Source: Mycolicibacterium grossiae (GTDB lineage Bacteria; Actinomycetota; Actinomycetes; Mycobacteriales; Mycobacteriaceae). From it: a stretch of 64,000 nt of DNA. The stretch lies in NCBI RefSeq assembly GCF_008329645.1, contig NZ_CP043474.1, positions 4,030,001 to 4,094,000 of the forward strand, read 5' to 3'. This document shows positions 38,497 through 46,945 of this stretch, in pieces. Every line of letters starts with the position of its first letter. Positions within the stretch are counted from its first letter, which is position 1. Made by a program: the position numbers and the translations under genes. Below the pieces are notes generated by a model, which saw only the letters and a list, made by a program, of their open reading frames with translations, searched no databases and was not told the origin of the DNA.

Positions 38497-40935
38497 GTGC
38501 CTTCTAGAACCAAGCGCCGCGAAGTACGTCGAAAACGTCGCGGCAAGAGAGAGAAAGCTCCCGCACCGATTGACCGCCATACGGCGGTAATCATGCAAAC
38601 AATCGGTGGGGCGGCGGCTCTGCTTGAACAAGCTCCGGACGGTGACGCGATGCTGCCGTGGTGCGAAGACGAATTGGCGAAGACGGTAACTTCTCTCTCA
38701 TCCAGCTTGGGCCGCTACGGTAGATTTGCCGTCTGCGAGGTGGCTCGGATGAATTTTCTGCCTTGGAGCTTTATGCAAGGTGCGAACTTCATGGATACAG
38801 AGGGCGGTCCTGCACGCGTCGAGCTACTCAGCTTGCTAGCGGCAGCCGCCGATGCATCACGCGACCCGGACGCATCGGATATCTGGCAGCAGCTAGAAGT
38901 ATGGAAGACGGAAGTCGATAGGATAATCCAGCTGTCGGCAATAATCCATCTGTTGCGAGCGACCGTAGGCGGGACCTTGGATTCGATGGTAAAGATTCAG
39001 GCAAGTGCGCGGGCGAGCGAAGTGCAAGTACGAAATCTGTCCTATCCGGATATGGTCAAGTCAACCCTAGACGAGCTGTTTGATCCGCCCGGTATTAAGA
39101 ACGCACTAAATAATTTGATTGGTTTTGACCTTCACACTGCAATTAATGTTCTCGAAGCATGTGATGACATCCAGTCTGCCAAAATGTCGGACCGAATGAA
39201 TGCCATGATGATGCGGATTCAAGAAGCGCGGGCCAATCAAGCAAATCTCAGCGCTGAAGAATTGCAAGAATTAGGTAGTCGAATCTACAAAGATACGTGG
39301 GATCCCGGCGATTCTGAAGTATCGGTTACTCCCGAAGAAGTCGCTGCGAAATTAGGCATTAGCGAAGAGACGGTTAACTTGGTCTTCAGGGAGTTTGCGC
39401 TCGATCCCAATCTCGGATCGCCGACATCTGTTGTTGAGAACTTTACGACAGGCGACAACGCGCTTCGGACTCATCCTTTGATGTCCGATGCCAGCGGCGT
39501 TCGCTTCATGTTGGTGCACCCGTCGCTCATACTTCCGTCGATTCGAGAGAACTTCGAGCAGAGGTTGAAGGCGTCGCCGTACTGGGACGAGTATCAGGCT
39601 CATCGCGGCAAGTACCTCGAAGCCGAGACCGAACGGTGCCTGTCACCCGTACTTCCCGGCGCTCGAACTCTGTCCGGCTTCGAATATTTCGTTCCAGTCG
39701 ATGAAACAGAGGAGAGGGGCGACCCCGCCGGGTATACGAAATTAGTTGAAGGCGACCTTCTATTTCTCTTAGACGATGTCGCTGTCATTGTGGAAGCTAA
39801 AGCGGTCGCAGTTGCACCTGCCGCTCGCGCTGGTCATACTCGTCGACTGCGAAACGACATCACACGAATCATTACCAAGGCAGCGGAACAAGCAGACCGA
39901 CTCAAAGACAGGATTGAGAAGGACGGCGGCTTCCGCCTCCGGGATGGCAATTGGGTAGACGCCAACGCCGTGCGAGAAATCCACACTATCGCGGTAAGCC
40001 TTGAGGACTTGTCCGGTGTAAGCACAGCCACTGCAGACCTCGTTGAGGCGGCCCTGATCAATAAAGACAGTATTCCCTGGACCGTCTCCCTCAACGACCT
40101 TAGGTTGGTGACAGAGTTGGTCGACGATTCTGCTGTTGCAATGTTCCTGCTATACCTCAGGCGTCGTCGTCACCCTGAGGTAACCACAATGTACGCTGCC
40201 GCTGACGAACTAGATTTCTTTCTTTACTTCTTTGAAAGCGGTTTATACGTACAGCCGGATCCAAATTTGATGATGAACGATCTAGAGCACATGAAGGAGG
40301 TGCGTGTAAGGGATCGCAGACGACGAGAAGAACAGTTGCGAGCCCGAAGGTTTATTTCTAGCCACACAGATGCCCTAGACGCATGGCACTGGTATCAGAT
40401 CGGGCTTTCAGATACGCCGGCCGACAAGCCAGCCCTCAAGGGCTCCCCAACGCTCCCGCTAGTTCGACAATTACAGCAGCGGAGAGACTTCGGGTGGTGC
40501 AGCATCGGCGCTACCTTCTTGTCTGGGGCGACCGGAACGCAGGAGGCGTTCATGGCCACGCCAAGGCAGCTGATCAAACGGGCAAAAGCGGATGGTAGAG
40601 GACATCACGTCGCCCGCCCGGTCGGTACTAGCAGAAAAGATGCCTGGCTGTTGGTGTGGGCTGTTGAAGATACCTCAGCTGACCTCCCCGAAGCGACACA
40701 GCTCCTCCGAGATTACGCGAAGGCCAAGAAGTATCAGCTTCGTATGCCGCGTGCAGCAGTGCTGATCTTCGACGTTAAATCTGGGGACCTGAAAACCGTA
40801 ATGCACGAGGGTAGTCCGCTGATCGCCGATGGGCGGCTGAAGGCGCTGGTAGAGAAGCTGCAGCCAGCCGACAAGTGGGAAAAGTCGATACCTTCGCTGC
40901 CTAAGCGGAAAGGCACCGGTATAAGGGGCGCCTAA
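38497..40935 (+). CDS. large protein with PD-(D/E)XK nuclease core, putative defence cargo
   Basis: About 812 residues from GTG 38497 (TTG 38446 would add 17). The N-terminus is strongly basic (RTKRREVRRKRRGKREK). Residues 30-330 are helical and unrecognised, with a possible HTH near 278-300 (SVTPEEVAAKLGISEETVNL). The nuclease core is helix KYLEAETERCL (372-382), then D420 in EGDLLF, E433-A-K435 in VIVEAK, and a later EQADRLKDRI helix: D-x12-E-x-K with a Q-A-type helix, typical of RecB-like nucleases. The rest is unrecognised. GC and codon use are clearly lower in GC than host genes. Position next to attR marks it as cargo. Confidence 0.75.
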   Translation: MPSRTKRREVRRKRRGKREKAPAPIDRHTAVIMQTIGGAAALLEQAPDGDAMLPWCEDELAKTVTSLSSSLGRYGRFAVCEVARMNFLPWSFMQGANFMDTEGGPARVELLSLLAAAADASRDPDASDIWQQLEVWKTEVDRIIQLSAIIHLLRATVGGTLDSMVKIQASARASEVQVRNLSYPDMVKSTLDELFDPPGIKNALNNLIGFDLHTAINVLEACDDIQSAKMSDRMNAMMMRIQEARANQANLSAEELQELGSRIYKDTWDPGDSEVSVTPEEVAAKLGISEETVNLVFREFALDPNLGSPTSVVENFTTGDNALRTHPLMSDASGVRFMLVHPSLILPSIRENFEQRLKASPYWDEYQAHRGKYLEAETERCLSPVLPGARTLSGFEYFVPVDETEERGDPAGYTKLVEGDLLFLLDDVAVIVEAKAVAVAPAARAGHTRRLRNDITRIITKAAEQADRLKDRIEKDGGFRLRDGNWVDANAVREIHTIAVSLEDLSGVSTATADLVEAALINKDSIPWTVSLNDLRLVTELVDDSAVAMFLLYLRRRRHPEVTTMYAAADELDFFLYFFESGLYVQPDPNLMMNDLEHMKEVRVRDRRRREEQLRARRFISSHTDALDAWHWYQIGLSDTPADKPALKGSPTLPLVRQLQQRRDFGWCSIGATFLSGATGTQEAFMATPRQLIKRAKADGRGHHVARPVGTSRKDAWLLVWAVEDTSADLPEATQLLRDYAKAKKYQLRMPRAAVLIFDVKSGDLKTVMHEGSPLIADGRLKALVEKLQPADKWEKSIPSLPKRKGTGIRGA

Positions 40936-41161
40936 TGCAGACCGAGACTCCAGCCATTATCACCTAATCACCCTATAGAGCACTTGCTGACTTCGCGTTC
41001 CCACTGCCGGCTGTCGGACCGAATGCCCGTTCGCCGATGGCCCAGCAGTGTCCCAAGATGGGCACGGACGCGGTGGACGCGGTGTGATGCGGTGAACGAG
41101 AATGGGTCGCTGAACTGGACCTGTTGCACGCGGTAGAACACTTGTTCACATTGTCCGACTC
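40936..41161. other. right end of the element, non-coding
   Basis: No gene is seen. It contains AGTGTCCCAA at 41047-41056, repeated near attL at 26645-26654, which may be integrase arm sites, and a GAACACTTGTTC palindrome-like sequence at 41136-41147. Confidence 0.4.
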
Positions 41162-41205
41162 ACTGGGGGTCAAGTGGTCGCAGGTTCAAATCCTGTCAGC
41201 CCGAC
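41162..41205. repeat. attR: 44-bp direct repeat of tRNA-Pro 3' end
   Basis: A perfect copy of 26510-26553. It is the original chromosomal 3' end of the tRNA gene, displaced by the element. The bases after the discriminator A are CAT, not CCA, so the pre-integration gene did not encode CCA. Confidence 0.95.
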
Positions 41206-41208
41206 ATC

Positions 41209-41242
41209 CGAGGCGGTTCCGGAGCGATCCGGGGCCGCCTCG
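41209..41242 (+). terminator. original tRNA-Pro terminator, now behind attR
   Basis: CGAGGCGG (41209-41216) pairs with CCGCCTCG (41235-41242), with an inner CCGGA/TCCGG stem. It lies 3 bp after attR, where the terminator of the uninterrupted tRNA gene would be. Confidence 0.65.
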
Positions 41243-41309
41243 TTCGCGTACCGGGTCGTTCCCCGAAACGCCGCGCGGCCGCGTCGGTTCCGACTTAGAG
41301 TCTCGCATC

Positions 41310-42113
41310 GTGCTCGTCTGGCTGACGCCCCTCATCGTCCTCGCCGTCGTCGCGACGGCGGTCACCGCGAAGCTCCTCGTCCGCCGGCGCGCACCCGAAG
41401 GCGGCTTCTTCACCGACTTGACGCGCAGTGCCGGATCGCTGTCGGTGATCGGCACGATGTTCGCGGTCATGCTCGCGTTCGTCATCCTCTTCGCGCTGCA
41501 GAGCTTCGCCCGCGCACGGGAGGGCGCCAGCATCGAGGCTGTCGCCCTCACCGAGCAGAACTCGGTCGCGAGGATCCTGCCGGCCGCCGCAGGTGGCCGC
41601 CTACGCGGTGACCTCGTGTGTTACGGGCGGGCAGTCGTCCACGACGAGTGGCCCGCGATGCGCGACGACCGAACCAGCGAGCTGACCGAAGCGTGGGTTG
41701 ACCGACTGCACGCTGACTTCGCCGCCGCGGCACCGGGTGATGCCCGCCAGGAAGCGGCATTCGCGCAGTGGTTCGACCAGGAGGCGCAGCGTCGCGACGG
41801 CCGGCGTGCCCGGCTCGCCGAGGCGGCGCCCACCCTTCCCGCGCCGCTGTGGTTCGCGCTCGGCATCGGCGCCGTGCTGACCCTGACGTACATGGTCGTG
41901 CAGGCCGATCCGCGCGAGAGCCGCCGCATCCAGGCGCTGCCGATCGCGTGCGTCTCGGCGCTCGTCACCGCCGGCCTCCTGGTGGTCTTCTTCCTCGACC
42001 GGCCGTACGCGGGGGAGCACGGCAGCATCAGCCCGGCCGAGATGACGCGCACGCTCGCGCGAATCGACATCGGCGTGCAGGCACCGTGCGACGAGCGCGG
42101 CAACCCGCTGTGA
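41310..42113 (+). CDS. DUF4239-type membrane protein
   Basis: A 267-residue protein with an N-terminal helix (PLIVLAVVATAVTAKLLV), a second helix (GTMFAVMLAFVILFALQSF), a soluble middle with many charged residues, and two C-terminal helices (LWFALGIGAVLTLTYMVV; LPIACVSALVTAGLLVVFFL). The layout and AREGASIEAVALTEQN segment fit the bestrophin-like DUF4239 family, of unknown function. A paralogue lies at 45030-45809. GTG start; first chromosomal gene after the element. Confidence 0.7.
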   Translation: MLVWLTPLIVLAVVATAVTAKLLVRRRAPEGGFFTDLTRSAGSLSVIGTMFAVMLAFVILFALQSFARAREGASIEAVALTEQNSVARILPAAAGGRLRGDLVCYGRAVVHDEWPAMRDDRTSELTEAWVDRLHADFAAAAPGDARQEAAFAQWFDQEAQRRDGRRARLAEAAPTLPAPLWFALGIGAVLTLTYMVVQADPRESRRIQALPIACVSALVTAGLLVVFFLDRPYAGEHGSISPAEMTRTLARIDIGVQAPCDERGNPL

Positions 42114-42239
42114 CGACGTCGCGGCGGGTCCCGCTGCCGTAGTCCGGTGGTTGACGCCGGCGAAAATGCAGTAGTCGATCCACCACGCCGCGGCGACGCG
42201 ACCTCCACAATGAGCGGGCACGCGCGACCGAGGGGTGAC

Positions 42240-43154
42240 ATGGGTTCCACGCGACAAGGCGAACGCTCCCTCGCGTCCGCGCGCGACGACCTCCGCAGGG
42301 CGCTACGCATGGCGGGGATGCGGCCCATGCCGCGCTGGCCGTCCCGGTCGCGTGTCGACCTGCGAGGCAAGCGCATCCTGCTGACCGGTGCGTCCTCGGG
42401 CATCGGCGAGGCCGCCGCCCGGAAGTTGGCCGCCGAGGGCGCCACGATCATCGCCGTCGCACGCCGCAAGGACCGCCTGACCGCCGTCGTCGACGACATC
42501 GTCGCCGCCGGAGGTGCGGCCATCGCCCTGCCCGCCGACCTGGCCGACCTCGACCAGGTCGACGGCGTCGTCCGCGAGGCCGGGCCCGTCGACGTGCTGA
42601 TCAACAATGCGGCCCGCTCGATCCGCCGGCCGCTGATCGACTCGCTGGAGCGTTGGCACGACGTCGAACGCGTGATGGCACTCAACTACTACGCGCCGCT
42701 CCGACTGATCCGCGGTGTGGCCTCCGGCATGATCGACCGCGGCGACGGGCACGTCATCAACGTCGCCACGTGGCGGGTACTGCCCGAATCATCGCCGATG
42801 TTCGCCGCCTACAACGCCTCCAAGGCCGCCCTCAGTGCGGTCAGCCGCGTCATTGACACCGAATGGGGACCGTTCGGCGTGCAGTCCACGACGGTGTACT
42901 ACCCCTTGGTCGCGACTCCGATGATCGCACCGACCCGCGCCTACGACGGGGTCGCCGCGCTGTCGGCCGACGAGGCCGCCGACTGGCTGGTGACCGCCGC
43001 CACCACCCGGCCCGTCCGCATCGCCCCGCGCAAGGCGCTCGCCCTGCGCGCCCTCGACGTGGTCGCGCCACGCATGCTCAACGACGTCCTCCGGCGTGAG
43101 ACCGACCGGATGAACGCGAGAACGCCGCTTCGACGAGAGAACTCATGCCCGTGA
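42240..43154 (+). CDS. short-chain dehydrogenase/reductase
   Basis: A 304-residue SDR oxidoreductase. Cofactor loop TGASSGIG near residue 52, NNAA (about 125), and active-site YNASK (about 193) are present. The usual catalytic Ser position has Trp (NVATWRVL), with a Thr next to it, so activity may be altered. The N-terminal 40 residues are an Arg-rich extension before the Rossmann fold. ATG 42240 is chosen after GGGGTGAC; the stop overlaps the next gene by 10 bp. The substrate is not evident. Confidence 0.85.
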   Translation: MGSTRQGERSLASARDDLRRALRMAGMRPMPRWPSRSRVDLRGKRILLTGASSGIGEAAARKLAAEGATIIAVARRKDRLTAVVDDIVAAGGAAIALPADLADLDQVDGVVREAGPVDVLINNAARSIRRPLIDSLERWHDVERVMALNYYAPLRLIRGVASGMIDRGDGHVINVATWRVLPESSPMFAAYNASKAALSAVSRVIDTEWGPFGVQSTTVYYPLVATPMIAPTRAYDGVAALSADEAADWLVTAATTRPVRIAPRKALALRALDVVAPRMLNDVLRRETDRMNARTPLRRENSCP

Positions 43155-44116
43155 GCATTCGAACCAGCCTTGCCATCCTGCTCGCCGCGGCCTTGGTCGC
43201 TGCGGGGGCGGGCACCATCGGCGTCGCGGCTGCCGCGCCATACCCCACGGGCCCAGTGACCATGACGGCGGGCGCGAACCCCGGGAGCGGGTTCGACCTG
43301 ACGATCCGCTCCGTGGTCGACGCGCTACGGGAGGACCGCATCGTCGACGTGCCTTTGCCGATTCAGAACCGGCCCGGGGGCAGCGGCGCGGACTTCCTCG
43401 CCACGATGGTCCGGGATCACGACGGCGCCGACGACCAGATCTCGGTGACCTCCCTGGCCATGATGATCAATCAGGTCAGTGGCACGTCCCCGTACGGCTA
43501 TGCCGACGTCACCATGATCGCGCGGCTGCTGACCGAGTACTTCGTCGTGGTGACCCGTCCGGACTCCCGCTACCAGAATCTGGGTGACGTCCTGGCGGCC
43601 GTCGCGGCGGACCCGGCCGGTGTGCGGGTCGGCGCGGCCCACGACGACGAGGCGCCCTTCGACCTGCTGGTGGCGGCCGCGGGAGGAGATCCGGCGTCGA
43701 CCCGCTACGTGACCCACGAGGGCGGCGGCGATCAGAGCGACGCACTGGCCGCCGACGCGGTCGACGTCGCCATCGGCGGGGTCAGCGAGTTCGTCGACCG
43801 GATCACCTCCGGGGACCTGCGGGCGCTCGGCGTGCTGGCCGAGAACCGCCTCCCCGGCCTCGACGTTCCCACGGCACGCGAGCAGGGCTTCGACGTGACG
43901 CTCTCGAACTGGCGTGGGCTCTACGGACCACCGCACATGCCGCGCTACGCCGTCGAGTACTGGCAGCGGGCGCTGGCCACGATGGTGGACTCGCCGGCAT
44001 GGCAGCGGATCGCCGAGCGCCGTCGCGTCACCACCACGTTCATGGTCGGCGATGACCTCCAGGCCTTCCTCGCCAGGACGCAGACCGACGTCCAGGCTGC
44101 GCTGCAGTCGACGTGA
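43145..44116 (+). CDS. tripartite tricarboxylate transporter substrate-binding protein (TctC/Bug family)
   Basis: A 323-residue exported binding protein. Signal peptide ILLAAALVAAGAGTIGVAAA with cleavage near AAAAPYP. The family pattern PVTMTAGANPGSGFDLTIR and NRPGGSGAD, and a C-terminal WRGLYGPP, are typical of TctC/Bug proteins that bind carboxylic acids. No TctA or TctB membrane partner is nearby, so it is an orphan. Overlaps the SDR by 10 bp and the EamA transporter by 4 bp. Confidence 0.85.
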   Translation: MPVSIRTSLAILLAAALVAAGAGTIGVAAAAPYPTGPVTMTAGANPGSGFDLTIRSVVDALREDRIVDVPLPIQNRPGGSGADFLATMVRDHDGADDQISVTSLAMMINQVSGTSPYGYADVTMIARLLTEYFVVVTRPDSRYQNLGDVLAAVAADPAGVRVGAAHDDEAPFDLLVAAAGGDPASTRYVTHEGGGDQSDALAADAVDVAIGGVSEFVDRITSGDLRALGVLAENRLPGLDVPTAREQGFDVTLSNWRGLYGPPHMPRYAVEYWQRALATMVDSPAWQRIAERRRVTTTFMVGDDLQAFLARTQTDVQAALQST

Positions 44117-45033
44117 CCGCACCCGCCGCCGTGGGCCACCGTCCGGAGAACCTCGCCCTGGCCGCACTGCTGAGCACCGCCGCGTTCTTCGGCGTGGCGC
44201 TGGTCGGAGCGCTGGCCAAGGCGTCCGGCCAGTACGCCTCGACGGGCGTGATCCTGTTGGCGCAGAACGTGGTTGGACTGCTCTGCGTGCTGCCGGTGGC
44301 CGTGCGCGGCGGCCGGGCCTTCGTCCGCACTGACCGGATCTTGCTGCACCTGCTGCGGGCCGCCACCGGAACCGCCTGCTGGTACGCGCTGTTCTTCGCC
44401 ATCACCCGCATCCCGCTGGCCACCGCCACCCTGCTGACGTACAGCGCGCCGCTGTGGATGCCGCTGATCGCCTGGGCGGTCTCACGGCAGCGCGTGGCCG
44501 GAGCGACCTGGCTGGGGGCGAGCCTCGGCTTTCTCGGCGTGGTGCTGGTGCTGCGCCCTACCGCCGGCGGTCTGGGCGTCGGCGAGCTGGCGGCGTTCGC
44601 CGGAGCGCTGCTGCTGGCGACGGCGATGATGACGGTGCGGTGGTTGGGCGCCACCGAGCCGATGGCCCGGGTGCTGTTCTACTACTTCGTCCTCTCGACG
44701 CTCCTCGCCGTGCCATTCGCCGTCGTTCAGTGGCGTCCGGTACCGGCCGCCGGCTGGGCGTGGTTGGTGGCCATCGGTGTGGCGCAGGTGTCGTCGCAGG
44801 CGCTGATCGTGCTGGCCTACCGCCATGCGCCGGCGGAGAAGGTGGGACCCGTCATCTATTCGGTCATCGTCTTCACCGCGCTCATCGATTGGGTGGTGTG
44901 GCGGCATCCGCCGACGCTGGTCACCTACGTCGGCATGGCGCTCGTGATCGGTGGCGGGCTGGTCGCCGTGCGCGCCCGGCCCCGATCGGACGAGCGCGGT
45001 GCCCTGCATCCCGACGAAGGGTCGCCGCGATGA
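44113..45033 (+). CDS. EamA/DMT-family transporter
   Basis: A 306-residue membrane protein with ten predicted helices in two EamA repeats (e.g. LLRAATGTACWYALFFAI; LIVLAYRHAPAEKVGPVIYS). The family exports or imports metabolites such as amino acids; the substrate is unknown. GTG start overlapping the TctC gene and an ATGA overlap with the following DUF4239 gene, so the genes form one operon. Confidence 0.85.
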   Translation: MTAPAAVGHRPENLALAALLSTAAFFGVALVGALAKASGQYASTGVILLAQNVVGLLCVLPVAVRGGRAFVRTDRILLHLLRAATGTACWYALFFAITRIPLATATLLTYSAPLWMPLIAWAVSRQRVAGATWLGASLGFLGVVLVLRPTAGGLGVGELAAFAGALLLATAMMTVRWLGATEPMARVLFYYFVLSTLLAVPFAVVQWRPVPAAGWAWLVAIGVAQVSSQALIVLAYRHAPAEKVGPVIYSVIVFTALIDWVVWRHPPTLVTYVGMALVIGGGLVAVRARPRSDERGALHPDEGSPR

Positions 45034-45809
45034 GCCGATGGCTGGTGACGACGGTGCCCGCGGGCCTGCTGCTGCTCGGGCTGGGTCTCCTCATCGCGGG
45101 CGGCGCGGTCCTGGCCCAGCGTTACGTCCGACGCCGCTTCCCGGCGCTGCTGCAGGGCGAGCACAACGACGTCACCAAGTTCGCCTACGGATTCATCGGC
45201 TTCGTCTACGCCTTCTTCGTCGGCTTCGTGGTGTCCAGCATGTGGGGCCAGATCAACACCGCCGACGGCAACGCCCGCGCCGAGGGGGCGGCCGCGGTGC
45301 AGCTGGCGCGTGACGTCGCGGCGTTCGACGCGGCTGATCAGGTGCGCATCCGGCAGGCGTTGCTCCGCTACGAGCAGGCCGCCATCGCCGAGTGGGACAC
45401 GGCCGACACGACGGAATCGCGGGACGCCGACACCGCCCTGGACGAGCTCTACGCCGCGTACCGGCAGGTGCGAGCGACGTCCGACGTGCAGAAGGCCGCC
45501 CTGGCGACGTCGACGTCCAACCTGAACGAGGCGAGTCAGGCGCGGACGGTCCGGCTGCTGACGGCGCGGGCGGACACCGGTCCGCCGTGGCCGCTGTGGG
45601 TGGTCCTCGGCGTCACCAGCGCCATGGTGCTCGGCACCGTCGTCGTCTACGGGGTGGAGCGCTCGGGGTACCACTATCCGATGGTGGCGGTCGTCGGCGT
45701 CATCGTCGCGGCCAACCTCTTCCTCATCCTGGAGTTGTCGCACCCGTACGTCGGCGCCATCTCCACGTCGTCGGATCCGTTGCAGCAGGTCGTCCGAACG
45801 CTGCGCTGA
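45030..45809 (+). CDS. DUF4239-type membrane protein (paralogue)
   Basis: A 259-residue protein with N-terminal helices (VPAGLLLLGLGLLIAGGAVL; FAYGFIGFVYAFFVGFVVSS), a soluble central region, and two C-terminal helices (WPLWVVLGVTSAMVLGTVVV; YPMVAVVGVIVAANLFLILE). The HNDVTKFAYGFIG motif is characteristic of DUF4239. Unknown function; last gene of the SDR-TctC-EamA operon. Confidence 0.72.
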   Translation: MSRWLVTTVPAGLLLLGLGLLIAGGAVLAQRYVRRRFPALLQGEHNDVTKFAYGFIGFVYAFFVGFVVSSMWGQINTADGNARAEGAAAVQLARDVAAFDAADQVRIRQALLRYEQAAIAEWDTADTTESRDADTALDELYAAYRQVRATSDVQKAALATSTSNLNEASQARTVRLLTARADTGPPWPLWVVLGVTSAMVLGTVVVYGVERSGYHYPMVAVVGVIVAANLFLILELSHPYVGAISTSSDPLQQVVRTLR

Positions 45810-45877
45810 CGGCAGTGTGATTGAAACGATTCAACAGTTCGTTGACCGGCGAGTGAACGCGGTGCGAACATCGACGC

Positions 45878-46081
45878 ATGGCACAGCACAGCGCCGAGGA
45901 CGTCTTGATCAAGCAGGTGGTCGACCGGTTGAGCGCCACCTTCCCGCAGGTTCCGTCGGACACCGTCACGTCCGTGGTGGCGCAGCAGCATTCGCGCTTC
46001 GAGGGTCGGCCCCTGCGGGATTTCGTCCCGCTGTTCGTGGAACGCGGATCGCGCAGCGAACTCGCGAAGCTCGCCCCCTAG
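45878..46081 (+). CDS. three-helix bundle dimerisation-domain protein
   Basis: A 67-residue helical protein (VLIKQVVDRLSATFPQVPSD; TVTSVVAQQHSRFEGRPLRD), matching the small three-helix-bundle domain common in mycobacteria, often near GAF-ANTAR genes, as here. A TTGAA/TTCAA inverted repeat lies at 45822-45835 upstream. It converges on the GAF-ANTAR gene with one base between stops. Confidence 0.7.
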   Translation: MAQHSAEDVLIKQVVDRLSATFPQVPSDTVTSVVAQQHSRFEGRPLRDFVPLFVERGSRSELAKLAP

Positions 46082-46082
46082 T

Positions 46083-46796
46083 TCACCGTCGACGCGCCAC
46101 CAGGCGTTCGGCGATCTCGGCAATCGACGTTCCGGCGTCGGAGGACATCCGCCGCAGCAACTCGAACGCCGCGACCGCGTCGACGTCGAAGCGCTCCATC
46201 AGCACGCCCTTGGCCTGTCCGATGACGTCGCGACTGGCCAGCGCGCTGCGGAAGCGCTGCTCCCGGTGCAGCAGGTTCCAGGCCATGCTGGCATGCGCGG
46301 CGAACATCAAGCCCAGCTCGACCGACTCGTCGTCGAATGCCCCAGCGTGCTCGGCGTAGAAGTTGAGCGCCGCCAGGCCGTCGCCCGCGGCGTGCAACCG
46401 GAACGACATCACCGCCCGCACCGGAGTGCGGGCCAGCGCGCGCTCGCGGTAGGCGGGCCAGCGGTCCTCGACCGACAGGTCGTCGACGACGATCGTGTGC
46501 TGCTGCCATGCCGCCGACAGGCACGGGCCCTCGAGCACCTCGGCCTGCACGTCGTCGAGGACGCGCGGTACCCGGTCGGTGGCGCCCAGCGACCGGACCC
46601 GGCGGACGTCGTCGACGACCGTCACCCCGGCGTACCGGGCGCCCGGGACCGACGCCATCGAGATCTCGTTGATGCGCGTCAAGGCGCCTTCGACGTCGGT
46701 TCTCCCGCGGCGCTGCAGCTCGTCCACCTCGTGGAGCAGCGTGTACACCGTGTGCCGCTGCTCGGACTTCCGGTTGCGGCGGATCCTCGCCGGCAT
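46083..46796 (-). CDS. GAF and ANTAR domain protein
   Basis: A 237-residue regulator. Residues 40-170 form a GAF domain (YAGVTVVDDVRRVRSLGATD, GPCLSAAWQ), and residues 180-235 an ANTAR RNA-binding domain (LASRDVIGQAKGVLMERF, AAFELLRRMS). ANTAR proteins bind paired hairpins in nascent RNA to prevent termination. ATG start with GGAGGT 4-5 bp upstream. The signal sensed is unknown. Confidence 0.88.
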   Translation of the reverse strand: MPARIRRNRKSEQRHTVYTLLHEVDELQRRGRTDVEGALTRINEISMASVPGARYAGVTVVDDVRRVRSLGATDRVPRVLDDVQAEVLEGPCLSAAWQQHTIVVDDLSVEDRWPAYRERALARTPVRAVMSFRLHAAGDGLAALNFYAEHAGAFDDESVELGLMFAAHASMAWNLLHREQRFRSALASRDVIGQAKGVLMERFDVDAVAAFELLRRMSSDAGTSIAEIAERLVARRR

Positions 46797-46945
46797 GGTG
46801 ACCTCCCGCGAGCCGAGGCCTGCATGTCCCCGACGGCTTCCAGGATCCCCGCAACGGCGCGGCGCATCCAGCGAAGCGGCGAAAGCCGCTCGATCCGTCC
46901 GAAACGCCCCGCGATCGGCCCGGGGATGCTGTGCTGCCGGCTCCG

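Noticed and set aside
41136..41147. GAAC-N4-GTTC resembling a mycobacterial LexA (SOS) box
   Set aside because: The outer bases do not match the TCGAAC/GTTCGA consensus and no gene starts downstream in either the integrated or circular form.
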